DNA of 17,401 nt from Gammaproteobacteria bacterium (GTDB lineage Bacteria; Pseudomonadota; Gammaproteobacteria; JAPPPA01): contig JAPPPA010000045.1 of NCBI GenBank assembly GCA_028817755.1, positions 1 to 17,401 of the forward strand. The letters are read 5' to 3'. The first letter of the stretch is position 1. Each line of letters starts with the position of its first letter. A program made the translations under genes and the position numbers. The notes below the pieces were generated by a model. That model saw nothing but the letters and a program-made list of their open reading frames with translations. It was not told where the DNA came from and did not search any database. Shown here piece after piece: positions 1 through 8,106 of this stretch.

Positions 1-1
1 A

Positions 2-295
2 CAGCGCATTATCCGCGTACAAGACAACACCCTAGCGCCACCTGAAAAAGCCGCCGAAGGTTCCGATGGCCGCGTCACTGCACCAATGGATGGCTCCGTC
101 GTTAAAGTCCTAGTCAGCCCCGGCGATAAAGTCGAACTCGGCCAAGCCGTTGCCGCGATGGAAGCCATGAAAATGGAGCTGACCCTAACCGCAGGCGTAG
201 CGGGTACGGTTGAAAACGTAGAAGCCGAAGCTGGCCAAACCGTTAAGCAGCGCCAACTGCTTGTGGCAATCACGCCTGCTGAAAGCGAAGAGTAA
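2..295 (+). CDS. Acyl-CoA carboxylase alpha subunit, C-terminal biotin carrier domain (partial)
   Basis: Only the last 97 codons are in the window; the reading frame is open from base 2 to the TAA at 293-295. The sequence is a biotinyl (BCCP-like) domain. It begins near an APMDG segment and carries the EAMKMEL biotinylation motif, with the acceptor lysine codon at 170-172, followed by a typical AGVAGTV turn and a final hydrophobic strand (LLVAI). Such domains end the alpha subunits of acetyl-, propionyl-, 3-methylcrotonyl- and geranyl-CoA carboxylases, where biotin carries carboxylate from the biotin carboxylase site to the beta subunit. The family is certain, but the substrate cannot be told from this fragment because the biotin carboxylase part and any beta subunit lie upstream. 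No terminator is visible between it and rsuA, which starts 30 bases later. Confidence 0.93.
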   Translation, partial: QRIIRVQDNTLAPPEKAAEGSDGRVTAPMDGSVVKVLVSPGDKVELGQAVAAMEAMKMELTLTAGVAGTVENVEAEAGQTVKQRQLLVAITPAESEE

Positions 296-313
296 GGCTC
301 AATACATCGCTGC

Positions 314-325
314 TAGAATGCGGCG
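314..325 (+). promoter_or_regulatory. -10-like box close to the rsuA start
   Basis: TAGAAT (314-319) matches the sigma-70 -10 consensus at five of six bases and lies exactly six bases before the rsuA ATG. Transcription from it would begin at or next to the start codon. No convincing -35 and no Shine-Dalgarno are visible, so this is a tentative leaderless-promoter call. Confidence 0.3.
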
Positions 326-1045
326 ATGCGTTTAGACCGTTTTCTCACTCAGCAAACCAAACAAAGTAACAAGCAAGTTCGCCAGCAGATTGATGCGGGC
401 GAGGTGTTGGTTGATGGTGACGTCACGATCGAGTGGAATCAGCGCATTACGCGCTTTTCAGAGATTGTGCTGGCGGGAGAGCGGCTACAAGAAAACACCG
501 CCGAATATTGGATGCTGCATAAGCCGATCGGTGTGGTGAGCGATACCAAGCACCCACATCATAAAACCGTTTTAGATTGCCTCGACATTCCCAACAAAGC
601 GCTGCTGCATGTGGCTGGGCGCTTGGACTTAAATACCAGCGGTTTGGTGTTGCTCACGAATAATGGCGCTTGGTCCAAAGCGATTACATCGGCGAGCAGT
701 CAGATGCCGAAGGTTTATGAAGTGACCCTAGATCAGCCCATTCCGCCCGAAACTGAGGCGGTGTTTGCGCAAGGTATCTACTTTGTCTATGAAGATATTA
801 CGACCTTGCCAGCGGAAATAGAGCGCTTGTCTGACTGCCAAGCCCGGCTGACGTTAACGGAAGGGCGTTATCATCAAGTAAAGCGTATGTTTGGTCATTT
901 AGGGTTGCGGGTAACAGCGTTGCACCGCTCGCAAATTGGAGCAGTGAAACTCCCTAGCGAAATAGCAGTCGGACAATATCGTAAACTATGCGATTACGAA
1001 GTCGCCGCCTTGGCGGGCAACGCCAATAGTAGAAGCGACCGTTAA
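326..1045 (+). CDS. rsuA: 16S rRNA pseudouridine(516) synthase RsuA
   Basis: The protein has 239 residues (E. coli RsuA: 231). Residues 1-55 form an S4-type RNA-binding domain starting MRLDRFL. The RsuA/RluB/E/F catalytic domain follows: WMLHKP near 62-67, the AGRLDLNTSGL motif with the presumed nucleophile Asp101, and a C-terminal SEGRYHQVKRMF-like block (here TEGRYHQVKRMF). This block, the S4 domain and the end HRSQIG...GQYRKL match RsuA better than the 23S-specific RluB/RluE/RluF. RsuA isomerises U516 of 16S rRNA during small-subunit assembly in the cytoplasm. The ATG at 326 has no Shine-Dalgarno. The gene lies 30 bases after the carboxylase gene and about 50 bases before phoX, so co-transcription is possible but not functionally meaningful. 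Confidence 0.93.
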   Translation: MRLDRFLTQQTKQSNKQVRQQIDAGEVLVDGDVTIEWNQRITRFSEIVLAGERLQENTAEYWMLHKPIGVVSDTKHPHHKTVLDCLDIPNKALLHVAGRLDLNTSGLVLLTNNGAWSKAITSASSQMPKVYEVTLDQPIPPETEAVFAQGIYFVYEDITTLPAEIERLSDCQARLTLTEGRYHQVKRMFGHLGLRVTALHRSQIGAVKLPSEIAVGQYRKLCDYEVAALAGNANSRSDR

Positions 1046-1053
1046 ATACAAAG

Positions 1054-1072
1054 AGAGCTTATTTCTAGCTCT
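1054..1072 (+). repeat. Small inverted repeat in the phoX leader
   Basis: AGAGCT (1054-1059) and AGCTCT (1067-1072) are perfect inverted repeats around a 7-base spacer. It lacks a following T-run, so it is not an intrinsic terminator. It may be a weak operator or simply chance. Confidence 0.3.
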
Positions 1073-1095
1073 GTTGCGAAGATTTGGAGACGACG

Positions 1096-2601
1096 ATGAA
1101 TCCTATTTTGGAAAAGGCGCTGGCCGAGGGCTTGCCGCGCCGCCAGTTTTTACAGAACTTATTGTTAAGTGCAGGTAGTGTTTCTACTGCAAGTATGATG
1201 ACGGCTTGTAGCTCCCCCTCTGGAATCCGCTCTGAAACGATTCCGGGGCTTGACCCGGAGTTCCAAAGTGGCTTCGCTACGATGGGCCCGTTACAAGCTG
1301 CTAACGGTGATGGCATTCAGCTACCTGCAGGTTTTACCTCGCGCACGCTCGCCACTTACAACCAACCGGTTACTTATGACAATGGCGGTAACTCGGGTAC
1401 TTTCCTGTGGCACTCAGACCCAGACGGTGGCGGAACCTTTAGTACCGATGATGGTGGCTGGATTTATTTGAGTAATTCCGAGCGACGGGATAGCACGTCT
1501 GTGATTCCCAATATCACTCGCGAGCAGGCAGAGCTGACCGACCCTACGTTTGGTGGCGGCGGCTGCAGTTGCCTGCGCTTTAATGCAGCGGGCGAGTTAG
1601 TAGATGCGTATGCGGTAGAGCGTGACACTACGACTAATTGTTCCGGCGGTGCGACGCCTTGGGGTACGTGGCTAAACGGTGAGGAAATTGCCGATGGTTT
1701 GGCATTTGAATGCAGCCCATTGCGTCCTTCTACCGAAGGTGGCTTAACTGAGGCGCAAGCCTTGGCCGCAAACTCGCGCCAAATTCCACATTTTGGCCGT
1801 AAAGCACATGAGATGTTTGCGGTAGACGAGCCGGGTAAGGCGATTTATCACACCGAAGATGTAACGGGTGAAGACCGTTTCTATCGCACCATTTATTCAG
1901 ATGCGGCATGGCCGGATAACGGCCGCCCAGATTTTGACCAAGGTGTTTTGCAAGTGCTAAGCGTGCCGGCGGGCCTTGCTGCCGCTCAGTCTGGCCCAAC
2001 TCCAGTTGAATGGTTGAATGCGGTGGACGATGGCACGCCTCAGCCTGATGTGTATTTGCCTGCGAGTACGGCTATTCCTGGGAATGAGGGAGTTTGGGTT
2101 TTAGGCGACTTTGTTTATTTGTCTAACAAAGGTGACCCGGCTGTTGAGGGTGAAAATAACATTTGGGTAATCGACACGATTGGTAACACCATCGAGTCAA
2201 TTTTTGATGTGTCTGACGGACAGCCTGTTGGCTCGATTGCTGATGATTCAGAGCCGGTAATGACGGGTGTGGATAACATCGCGATGACCGACGACGGCGA
2301 AATGTTGGTGGTAGAAGACGGCGGTTTTATGCGCGTGATGGTCTTGCTGCCAGATCGCCGCACTATTCCGCTTATGCGTTTGCCGCATGCTGGGGATCCA
2401 TCGACACATCCTCAGCCGTCAGAAGTTACGGGTATTGCTCTTGGTCCGTCGGGCGACAAGATTTACGTATCGGCCCAACGCAGCTTGGCGAACGGTGTTG
2501 TAACAGGGCCGCTGACTGGCGGTATCACTTACGAAATCACCATGCCATTTACCGTTAACGTGACACGCCCATTAGCGCAGCCTTTGCCTGCGTTAGCGTA
2601 A
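1096..2601 (+). CDS. phoX: Tat-exported alkaline phosphatase, PhoX family (DUF839)
   Basis: I chose the ATG at 1096 because GGAG (1086-1089) sits seven bases upstream; an in-frame TTG at 1084 overlaps this site. The 501-residue protein opens with a twin-arginine signal (LPRRQFLQ, arginines 15-16) and a hydrophobic stretch ending TAC-S (Cys38), a possible lipobox with a non-standard -3 residue. The PhoX hallmark TNCSGGATPWGTWLNGEE lies near 180-197, with Cys182 close in position to the iron-ligating cysteine reported for Pseudomonas PhoX. Further family blocks are FGRKAHEM...TEDVTGEDRFYR near 233-264, a DNIAMTDDGEMLVVEDGG segment and a C-terminal beta-propeller strand set. PhoX enzymes hydrolyse phosphomonoesters outside the cytoplasm using Fe and Ca. 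It is shorter than classical PhoX proteins (about 650 residues), like many DUF839 members. No Pho box is evident. A strong terminator follows. Confidence 0.9.
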   Translation: MNPILEKALAEGLPRRQFLQNLLLSAGSVSTASMMTACSSPSGIRSETIPGLDPEFQSGFATMGPLQAANGDGIQLPAGFTSRTLATYNQPVTYDNGGNSGTFLWHSDPDGGGTFSTDDGGWIYLSNSERRDSTSVIPNITREQAELTDPTFGGGGCSCLRFNAAGELVDAYAVERDTTTNCSGGATPWGTWLNGEEIADGLAFECSPLRPSTEGGLTEAQALAANSRQIPHFGRKAHEMFAVDEPGKAIYHTEDVTGEDRFYRTIYSDAAWPDNGRPDFDQGVLQVLSVPAGLAAAQSGPTPVEWLNAVDDGTPQPDVYLPASTAIPGNEGVWVLGDFVYLSNKGDPAVEGENNIWVIDTIGNTIESIFDVSDGQPVGSIADDSEPVMTGVDNIAMTDDGEMLVVEDGGFMRVMVLLPDRRTIPLMRLPHAGDPSTHPQPSEVTGIALGPSGDKIYVSAQRSLANGVVTGPLTGGITYEITMPFTVNVTRPLAQPLPALA

Positions 2602-2612
2602 GTTAGCGTTTT

Positions 2613-2649
2613 AAAAGCCCGCGTTGTTTTTGGCAACGCGGGCTTTTTT
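2613..2649 (+). terminator. Intrinsic terminator after phoX
   Basis: A perfect 14-bp stem pairs 2613-2626 (AAAAGCCCGCGTTG) with 2634-2647, with a 7-base loop and a run of six T. It ends the phoX transcript. The A-run on the left arm could also make it work in reverse. Confidence 0.93.
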
Positions 2650-2728
2650 GTGCCCGTAATACAAGCGTGTAGAGCGCGCTGCAAAGGCGTATCATGCGCC
2701 CCAACGCTTTGTTCTCGCTTGTGGTGTT

Positions 2729-2740
2729 TTAAAACTCTCT
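2729..2740 (+). promoter_or_regulatory. -10-like box close to the rapA start
   Basis: TTAAAA (2729-2734) within a TTTTAAAA run is followed by six bases and the rapA ATG. There is no purine-rich ribosome site (the gap is CTCTCT). It is tentatively the -10 of a leaderless or very short-leader rapA promoter; a TTGTTC at 2709-2714 is too close to be a good -35. Confidence 0.25.
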
Positions 2741-5545
2741 ATGTCCGCTTCTTTTGCATTAGGTCAACGTTGGGTCAGTAGCTCAGAACCTGCGCTAGGT
2801 TTAGGTTTGGTTGTAGAGGTGTCGGGCCGGCACGTGGTGATGGCATTTCCCGCCGCCGACGAGCAACGCAGCTACGCCCTTCAAACAGCACCGCTTAGCC
2901 GCGTGATCTACCGTGCTGGCGAACGCATTGAAGACGGCAATGAGAACAGTTACACCGTTACCGACGTCAGCGAAACCAACGGCTGTTTGATCTATACCGT
3001 AGAAGATGCAGACGGCAATGCCAGTAAGCTGGCCGAGGCCAAACTCAATAGCCATGTGCACTTCAGCAACCCGCGTTCGCGCTTGTTGACCGGCCAGCTA
3101 GATAAGCCCTCGCGTTTCGCGTTGCGCTATCAAACCCAACTACATCAAGGCCGCTTGCAAGGTTCGCCCGTGCGTGGCCTTTTAGGCGCGCGGGCTCAGT
3201 TATTGCCACACCAGTTTTATATTGCTAGCCAAGTCGCAGGCCGTTATGCGCCGCGTGTGTTGTTGGCCGACGAAGTGGGCTTGGGTAAAACCATTGAAGC
3301 CGGTTTAATCATTCATCAACAGCTCGCAACTGGTTTGGCGAGTCGCGTGCTGATTGTGGTGCCAGATAGCTTGGTGCACCAATGGTTGGTAGAAATGCTG
3401 CGGCGGTTCAATTTGCAGTTTTCCGTTGTTGATGCTGACCGCTGTGCAGCGATGCCAGAAGCCAACGCCTTTGAAGAAAGCCAATTACTCCTTTGCCCGC
3501 AGTCTTTAATTGCAGAGAACATGCTGCAATTTACCTATGCGCTAGAGTGCGATTGGGACTTGCTGGTAGTAGATGAGGCGCACCACTTAGAGTGGCATGA
3601 AGATGCACCGAGTAAGGCCTACCAGCGTGTAGAAGCGCTCGCTAATCAGGCCCAAGGCTTATTGTTGCTTACGGCGACGCCTGAGCAGCTTGGTTTAGAA
3701 AGCCACTTCGCTCGCCTACGTTTATTAGATCCCGATCGTTACCCAAGTCTTGAGCAGTTCCGTAACGAAGAAAAGCGTTACGCACCCGTTAATGACTTAG
3801 TGCAAGCGCTGCGAGAGGGTGGTTTAGTTGCCTTAAGCGCCGAGCAAAAATCGGTGCTTGAAGATTATGTTGGCGGCGACCGTGTTGCCGAATTAGACGA
3901 GGCGCAGCTTTGTCGAGAGTTGCTGGATCACCACGGCATTGGTCGCGTGTTGTTCCGTAATACGCGCGCTAGCGTTAGTAAGCTGGTGGGTGGTTTTCCG
4001 CAGCGCAAATTACACAGCTGGCCATTACCAACGCCGAACCGCTTTGAAGGTGCCGAGGTGCTCGACGACCACCTGCGCCCAGAAATCTTGTTGGGCGATG
4101 AGTGGGTAGAGCACGACTCGCGCGTGGAGTGGCTAGCCGACTGGTTAAAACAGAACCGCCAACAAAAAGTGTTGGTGATTGCCGCGCATCGCCAAACCGC
4201 GGAAGACTTAGAACAATATCTCAGCCTGCGCCAAGGCATTCGTGCCACTAGCTTCCACGAGGGCATGAGTCTGCTAGAGCGTGATCGCGCTGCCGCTTGG
4301 TTTGCCGACGATGAAGCCGGTGCACAAGTATTGGTGTGTTCTGAAATTGGTTCAGAAGGTCGTAACTTCCAATTTGCTCAACGTTTGGTGTTGTTCGATT
4401 TGCCGCGCCACCCTGATTTGCTGGAGCAGCGAATTGGCCGCCTAGACCGTATTGGCCAGCAAGGTGATGTGAACATCCACGTGCCGCACTACGAGAACAG
4501 TGCGCAAGCCGGTTTATTGCGTTGGTACAACGAAGGCTTGGCGAGTTTTGATCAGCCCTTTGCAGCTGGTGATGTTGTCTTCCAAGAAGTGGGCGAGCAG
4601 TTAGAACAGCTGTTGTTAGAAGACGGCCCGCTCGATGGCCTGATTACGTTGACGCAAGGTTTGGTGTCGGCACAGCGAGAACTCTTGCAGCAAGGCCGAG
4701 ATCAACTAGTAGAGCTGAACTCTTGCGACCCCGCTGCCGCAGAACAGCTGCTCGCTAAAGTGGATGAAGAAGAACAAGCCGATGTGCTAGAAGACTATAT
4801 GGAAACGGTCTTCGAGAAATTTGGCGTAGACCAAGAAGCACATAGTGATGACGCCATTATTGTGCGCCCAGGCGACGCGCTAGAAGAGCCGTTCCCGATG
4901 CTGCCCGATGATGGCCTAACCGCGACATTCGATCGCCAGAAAGCCTTGAGCCGTGAAGACATGCACTTCCTCAGCTGGGAACACCCAATGGTGGAAGGCG
5001 CGATGGATATGGTGCTATCTGGTGAGTTTGGCAATACCTGTTTCACCAGTCTAAAAGTCAAAGGCCTAGAGCCAGGCAGCGTAGTGTTGGAATCCGTTTA
5101 TCGCCTTGTATGTGCCGCGCCGAAAAGGCTGCAGCTCGGCCGTTACCTACCACAAACGCCAGTGCGTTTATGTGTAGACAACAAGAGCCGCGACCTCACC
5201 AAACACTTCTCTGCTGAAGTATTAAATAACGCCTGCAAATCTGTACCGAAAGCCACGGCGGTACAAATGGTTCAGCACGCGCGTGACACCTTAGAAGGCA
5301 TGTTGGATACCGCCGATGAGCTAGCGCAAAAACAGCTCGCGCCTTACTTAAAAGATGCCGGTGAAAAACTGCAGCAAATTCAGGGTGGCGAAGTTGAACG
5401 CCTGCAAGCGTTGGCTAAGGTAAACCCGAATATTCGTGATGCTGAAATTCAGCAAGCCCAAGCAGCGCTGGCTGATGTGCAGCAACTACTGGCTGGCGCC
5501 AAGCTGCAGCTAGACGCCGTGCGCGTGGTGCTGATTACCGACTAA
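2741..5545 (+). CDS. rapA: RNA polymerase-associated SWI2/SNF2 ATPase RapA
   Basis: At 934 residues this is the usual size (E. coli 968), and it begins in the RapA style (FALGQRWVSSSEP.LGLG). The N-terminal Tudor/KOW-like region covers about 1-105. The ATPase core has Walker A DEVGLGKT (Lys183), DEAH at 278-281 followed by HLEW, and motif III TATPEQLG near 311. The C-terminal helicase lobe carries SEIGSEGRNFQ and QRIGRLDRIGQ near 528-570. A long acidic RapA-specific C-terminal part follows. RapA binds core RNA polymerase and uses ATP to recycle polymerase from stalled or post-termination complexes. The start codon lacks a Shine-Dalgarno. The DCC-family gene begins five bases after the stop, so the two are probably translated in a coupled way. 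All key ATPase motifs are intact. Confidence 0.97.
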   Translation: MSASFALGQRWVSSSEPALGLGLVVEVSGRHVVMAFPAADEQRSYALQTAPLSRVIYRAGERIEDGNENSYTVTDVSETNGCLIYTVEDADGNASKLAEAKLNSHVHFSNPRSRLLTGQLDKPSRFALRYQTQLHQGRLQGSPVRGLLGARAQLLPHQFYIASQVAGRYAPRVLLADEVGLGKTIEAGLIIHQQLATGLASRVLIVVPDSLVHQWLVEMLRRFNLQFSVVDADRCAAMPEANAFEESQLLLCPQSLIAENMLQFTYALECDWDLLVVDEAHHLEWHEDAPSKAYQRVEALANQAQGLLLLTATPEQLGLESHFARLRLLDPDRYPSLEQFRNEEKRYAPVNDLVQALREGGLVALSAEQKSVLEDYVGGDRVAELDEAQLCRELLDHHGIGRVLFRNTRASVSKLVGGFPQRKLHSWPLPTPNRFEGAEVLDDHLRPEILLGDEWVEHDSRVEWLADWLKQNRQQKVLVIAAHRQTAEDLEQYLSLRQGIRATSFHEGMSLLERDRAAAWFADDEAGAQVLVCSEIGSEGRNFQFAQRLVLFDLPRHPDLLEQRIGRLDRIGQQGDVNIHVPHYENSAQAGLLRWYNEGLASFDQPFAAGDVVFQEVGEQLEQLLLEDGPLDGLITLTQGLVSAQRELLQQGRDQLVELNSCDPAAAEQLLAKVDEEEQADVLEDYMETVFEKFGVDQEAHSDDAIIVRPGDALEEPFPMLPDDGLTATFDRQKALSREDMHFLSWEHPMVEGAMDMVLSGEFGNTCFTSLKVKGLEPGSVVLESVYRLVCAAPKRLQLGRYLPQTPVRLCVDNKSRDLTKHFSAEVLNNACKSVPKATAVQMVQHARDTLEGMLDTADELAQKQLAPYLKDAGEKLQQIQGGEVERLQALAKVNPNIRDAEIQQAQAALADVQQLLAGAKLQLDAVRVVLITD

Positions 5546-5550
5546 GCCAT

Positions 5551-5982
5551 ATGACTGCCGAGCCAACTGCTGAGCTGCCCGTCGTCATTTTTGATGGCGT
5601 ATGCAATCTCTGCAATGGCGCTGTGCAGTTCATTATTCAGCGTGACCCGAAACAGCGCTTTGTGTTTTCGCCGGCACAAAGTCCTTACGCTCAAGCGCTG
5701 TTAGCAGAGCATGGCTTGCAAGACCTAGGTTTAGAAAGTTTTGTTTTAGTCGAAAACCAGCAAGCCTATCTACGCACTACCGCGGCCTTGCGCATCGCGC
5801 ATCAGCTCTCTGGCTTATGGTTTTTTTTTGGCGTGTTTCGCATCGTGCCGGCGCCCATTCGCGACTGGTTCTATAACGCCTTAGGCAAGCGTCGTTACCA
5901 ATGTTTTGGTAAACGCCAGCAATGCATGGTTCCCACGCCGGAGTTGCAGGCGCGTTTTCGGACCGCCATTTCAGAGCAATAA
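5551..5982 (+). CDS. Thiol-disulfide oxidoreductase-like protein, DCC family (DUF393)
   Basis: This 143-residue protein has the family-defining DxxCxxC near its N-terminus (FDGVCNLCNG, Asp15, Cys18, Cys21), the R-aromatic-FSPAQS segment at about 37-45, a hydrophobic WFFFGVFRIVP patch and a conserved basic Cys-containing tail (RRYQCFGKRQQC). DCC proteins are predicted thioredoxin-fold redox proteins, but their substrates are largely unknown. It starts five bases after the rapA stop without its own Shine-Dalgarno, which implies coupled translation with rapA; any functional link is inference. The coding sequence contains a run of nine T (5821-5829), in frame as three phenylalanines. The gene ends against a terminator shared with the converging phosphatase gene. 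Confidence 0.88.
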   Translation: MTAEPTAELPVVIFDGVCNLCNGAVQFIIQRDPKQRFVFSPAQSPYAQALLAEHGLQDLGLESFVLVENQQAYLRTTAALRIAHQLSGLWFFFGVFRIVPAPIRDWFYNALGKRRYQCFGKRQQCMVPTPELQARFRTAISEQ

Positions 5983-6014
5983 AAAAGCCCAGCTACTTAA
6001 ATAACTGGGTTTTG
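5981..6014. terminator. Bidirectional terminator between convergent genes
   Basis: CCCAG (5988-5992) pairs with CTGGG (6005-6009), and the stem extends outward by a G-T and A-T pairs. A-run on the left and T-run on the right make it usable from both strands. It lies between the DCC gene (+) and the acid phosphatase gene (-). Confidence 0.7.
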
Positions 6015-6036
6015 TTCGAGCGTGTTTTGGCGCGAC

Positions 6037-8088
6037 TTAGTTAGGTCTTAAAAACCCAAGTAAACCTTCAAGTGCACCGAGTAATGCGCCCAATACCGGT
6101 TCCGCTACCAACTGATCTAAGTGAGTTAAGATTTCGGTGTTTACGGTGTGCAAACCGCTGCTAATAAAGGCACCGGGGAGCTGCGCGGCTTCGGTAATTT
6201 CTGGTGGCGCAAACTGTTCAATAGGAATCACGCCGGTGGCGAGATCATCTAGCAGTGTGCGTACCGTGGCGGTGACTTGATCGCCAATATTGCTGGTGTC
6301 GGCTGTACCCGCGGCGACTAGTACATTGCTGGTGTTGAGTAACGCGCCAGCCAATAAACCGGTAACGCCGTTTATTACGGGCACAGGCTGCGCCAGTTGA
6401 TCGCCAGCATCAGCAATGTTTTCTAGATTACGCGCTAGTTGTACGAGTGGCGTGACCAGCAAAGACAAGTCTCCAGAGTCGCCAGTAAAACCGCCGGTGG
6501 CATCGCCAAACTGTTCGAACACGGCGCTGAGTTGGTCGAATGGTGGCGGTAGGTCACCACCTTCGCCGCCTGCTAATTCAGCAAACACGTTTGGTAGCGC
6601 GGCCAGTGCTGCCGCCGCGCGTTGTGCGCCCGCAGCCAGCGCCGCGGGATCTTGCTCAGTAGCCGCATTGGCTAGGCTGCTTACGATGGAGTCTGGTGCT
6701 TCTAAGACCAAGTCTAGGGTTTGTGCGAGCGCGTTAATCACGTCGCCGCTAATAGGGTCGGGGGAGAAGCTACCCAAGGTGGTGAGGCCGGTCACTAAGC
6801 CGTCTTCAACGGGGTCGAGTAAGCCTTCTTGGTCGTTGGGGTCAAAGTTGCTGCCGCTGCCACCGTTGCCAATAAAGCCGCCAATAATGGGTACACCGCT
6901 AAATGGACTGCCGTTGTCTAAACCGACGGGCGCTTGGTATGCGAGCCGGTTGTTTTCGCCAAAGCTAGGCGCGGGGTTGCCGGCGCTGTCGAGTACGCCA
7001 AAGTTGCTATTGTCTCCTGGATCGACCACATAGGCTTCGGCAACCATTTCACCGTTGGTGACTTCTACCCACCAAAAGCCGTAGCTGTCGCCAACTTGGT
7101 AACGCACGGGGTTGTCGTCGCGGTTGCTCAAACCACGCGTTTTGCCACCCGCGCCAGAAACAATAAATTGGGTTTTGCCGCAGTCTTCTACGTTGTTAAT
7201 CCACTCTAGGTGATGGTCGTGGCCAGCAAATAGCATGTCGACTTTGTCGCACATGCTTTCCTCTAAAAAGTCTTTATAACGGCCGCCGGATAGTACCGGC
7301 AAGGCGAATTCTGGAATGCCGTCGTAGTTGCCGGCATTGCCGTGCGAGCCGCCAGACATATAAGGGTGATGGGCGAAAACAAACTTCCAGCGTGATGGAA
7401 TGCGCTCAATGCGATCTTGCAACCAAGCCAGTTGTGCTTGGCCGTAGTTGCTATAGCTAAAGCGTGGGTCAGAGTCGGCAAAGCCGCCGGCAATTTGGCT
7501 GGAGTCGATGCCGTAGAAGGCAATCAGCGGTTCGCCATTTTGCTCGCCCGCGGTAAAGCTGTAATAGCGCGCAGGCATTTTCCAACTATCTGTGGCGCGA
7601 GGTTGGTCTGGGAATTCTACGTCACGGTAGTGGTAGTCCACCTGGGTGTCGCCGGTAGCATTGCGAGCGCCGTCGCCGCCAAAATAGCCGGTGTTGTCGT
7701 GGTTGCCCAGCACCATATAGAACGGCAAGGTCTCGCCGGTAAGTTCGCGAATACGCACCGCGTAGGGTTGTTCAAATTTGCCGTCAAACTGTTCGTCGAG
7801 CACGTCGTTGGTGCCGTCTTCGTAGATGTTGTCACCTAAGCCGATAGCAAAGTCGCAGCCTTTAATGGCGCAAATGCGGCCAATGGCCTCGCCCACGGCA
7901 AATTGTTCTGGATAGCCGGAGCCGCTGTCGCCTACGGCAATAAAGCGCACGCGTGCGGGGTCTTCGGTTGGCGCGCTGCTGCGGGTTTCATTAGCGGTGT
8001 TGCTGCCACCGCTGCAGGCGGCCAATAGGGCGGTGCTGGATAAGGCCAATGCGGACAGTGTGCCGCGCAAGCTGTGTTGGTATTTCAT
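6037..8088 (-). CDS. Purple-acid-phosphatase-like lipoprotein with long C-terminal extension
   Basis: A lipoprotein signal ends in LLAAC (Cys25; next residues SGG, suggesting the outer membrane). The calcineurin-like phosphoesterase domain covers about 45-355 with the full purple acid phosphatase ligand series: GDSG (Asp54), GDNIY (Asp86, Tyr89), GNHD (Asn129, His130), the FAHH pair (His240/241) and GHDHH (His290, His292). The tyrosine and GDSGSG pattern resemble type-5 acid phosphatases, which use Fe-Fe, Fe-Zn or Fe-Mn centres to hydrolyse phosphomonoesters. Residues about 360-683 form an extension I do not recognise: a Gly/Asp/Pro-rich linker, then Ala/Leu-rich helical segments ending in a hydrophobic GALLGALEGLLGFL tail. 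The gene follows phoD by 18 bases on the same strand, with AGGA upstream of the ATG, so they form an operon. Enzyme class is confident; substrate is unknown. Confidence 0.9.
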   Translation of the reverse strand: MKYQHSLRGTLSALALSSTALLAACSGGSNTANETRSSAPTEDPARVRFIAVGDSGSGYPEQFAVGEAIGRICAIKGCDFAIGLGDNIYEDGTNDVLDEQFDGKFEQPYAVRIRELTGETLPFYMVLGNHDNTGYFGGDGARNATGDTQVDYHYRDVEFPDQPRATDSWKMPARYYSFTAGEQNGEPLIAFYGIDSSQIAGGFADSDPRFSYSNYGQAQLAWLQDRIERIPSRWKFVFAHHPYMSGGSHGNAGNYDGIPEFALPVLSGGRYKDFLEESMCDKVDMLFAGHDHHLEWINNVEDCGKTQFIVSGAGGKTRGLSNRDDNPVRYQVGDSYGFWWVEVTNGEMVAEAYVVDPGDNSNFGVLDSAGNPAPSFGENNRLAYQAPVGLDNGSPFSGVPIIGGFIGNGGSGSNFDPNDQEGLLDPVEDGLVTGLTTLGSFSPDPISGDVINALAQTLDLVLEAPDSIVSSLANAATEQDPAALAAGAQRAAAALAALPNVFAELAGGEGGDLPPPFDQLSAVFEQFGDATGGFTGDSGDLSLLVTPLVQLARNLENIADAGDQLAQPVPVINGVTGLLAGALLNTSNVLVAAGTADTSNIGDQVTATVRTLLDDLATGVIPIEQFAPPEITEAAQLPGAFISSGLHTVNTEILTHLDQLVAEPVLGALLGALEGLLGFLRPN

Positions 8089-8106
8089 TGGGGGAATCCT
8101 TTTGCG

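Noticed and set aside
1084..1095. TTG start for phoX four codons upstream
   Set aside because: It would overlap the GGAG ribosome site that serves the ATG at 1096.
1046..1095. Pho box before phoX
   Set aside because: No CTGTCAT-type direct repeats seen; only a short inverted repeat is present.
6416..7033. Open frame of 205 codons on the plus strand
   Set aside because: It lies antisense to the acid phosphatase gene, is Ser/Pro/Lys-rich in the way of reverse-strand translation, and has no recognisable domain.
7417..7839. Open frame of 140 codons on the plus strand
   Set aside because: It is antisense to the catalytic domain of the acid phosphatase gene, whose motifs are clearly on the minus strand; the Val/Ala-rich translation is typical of a shadow frame.
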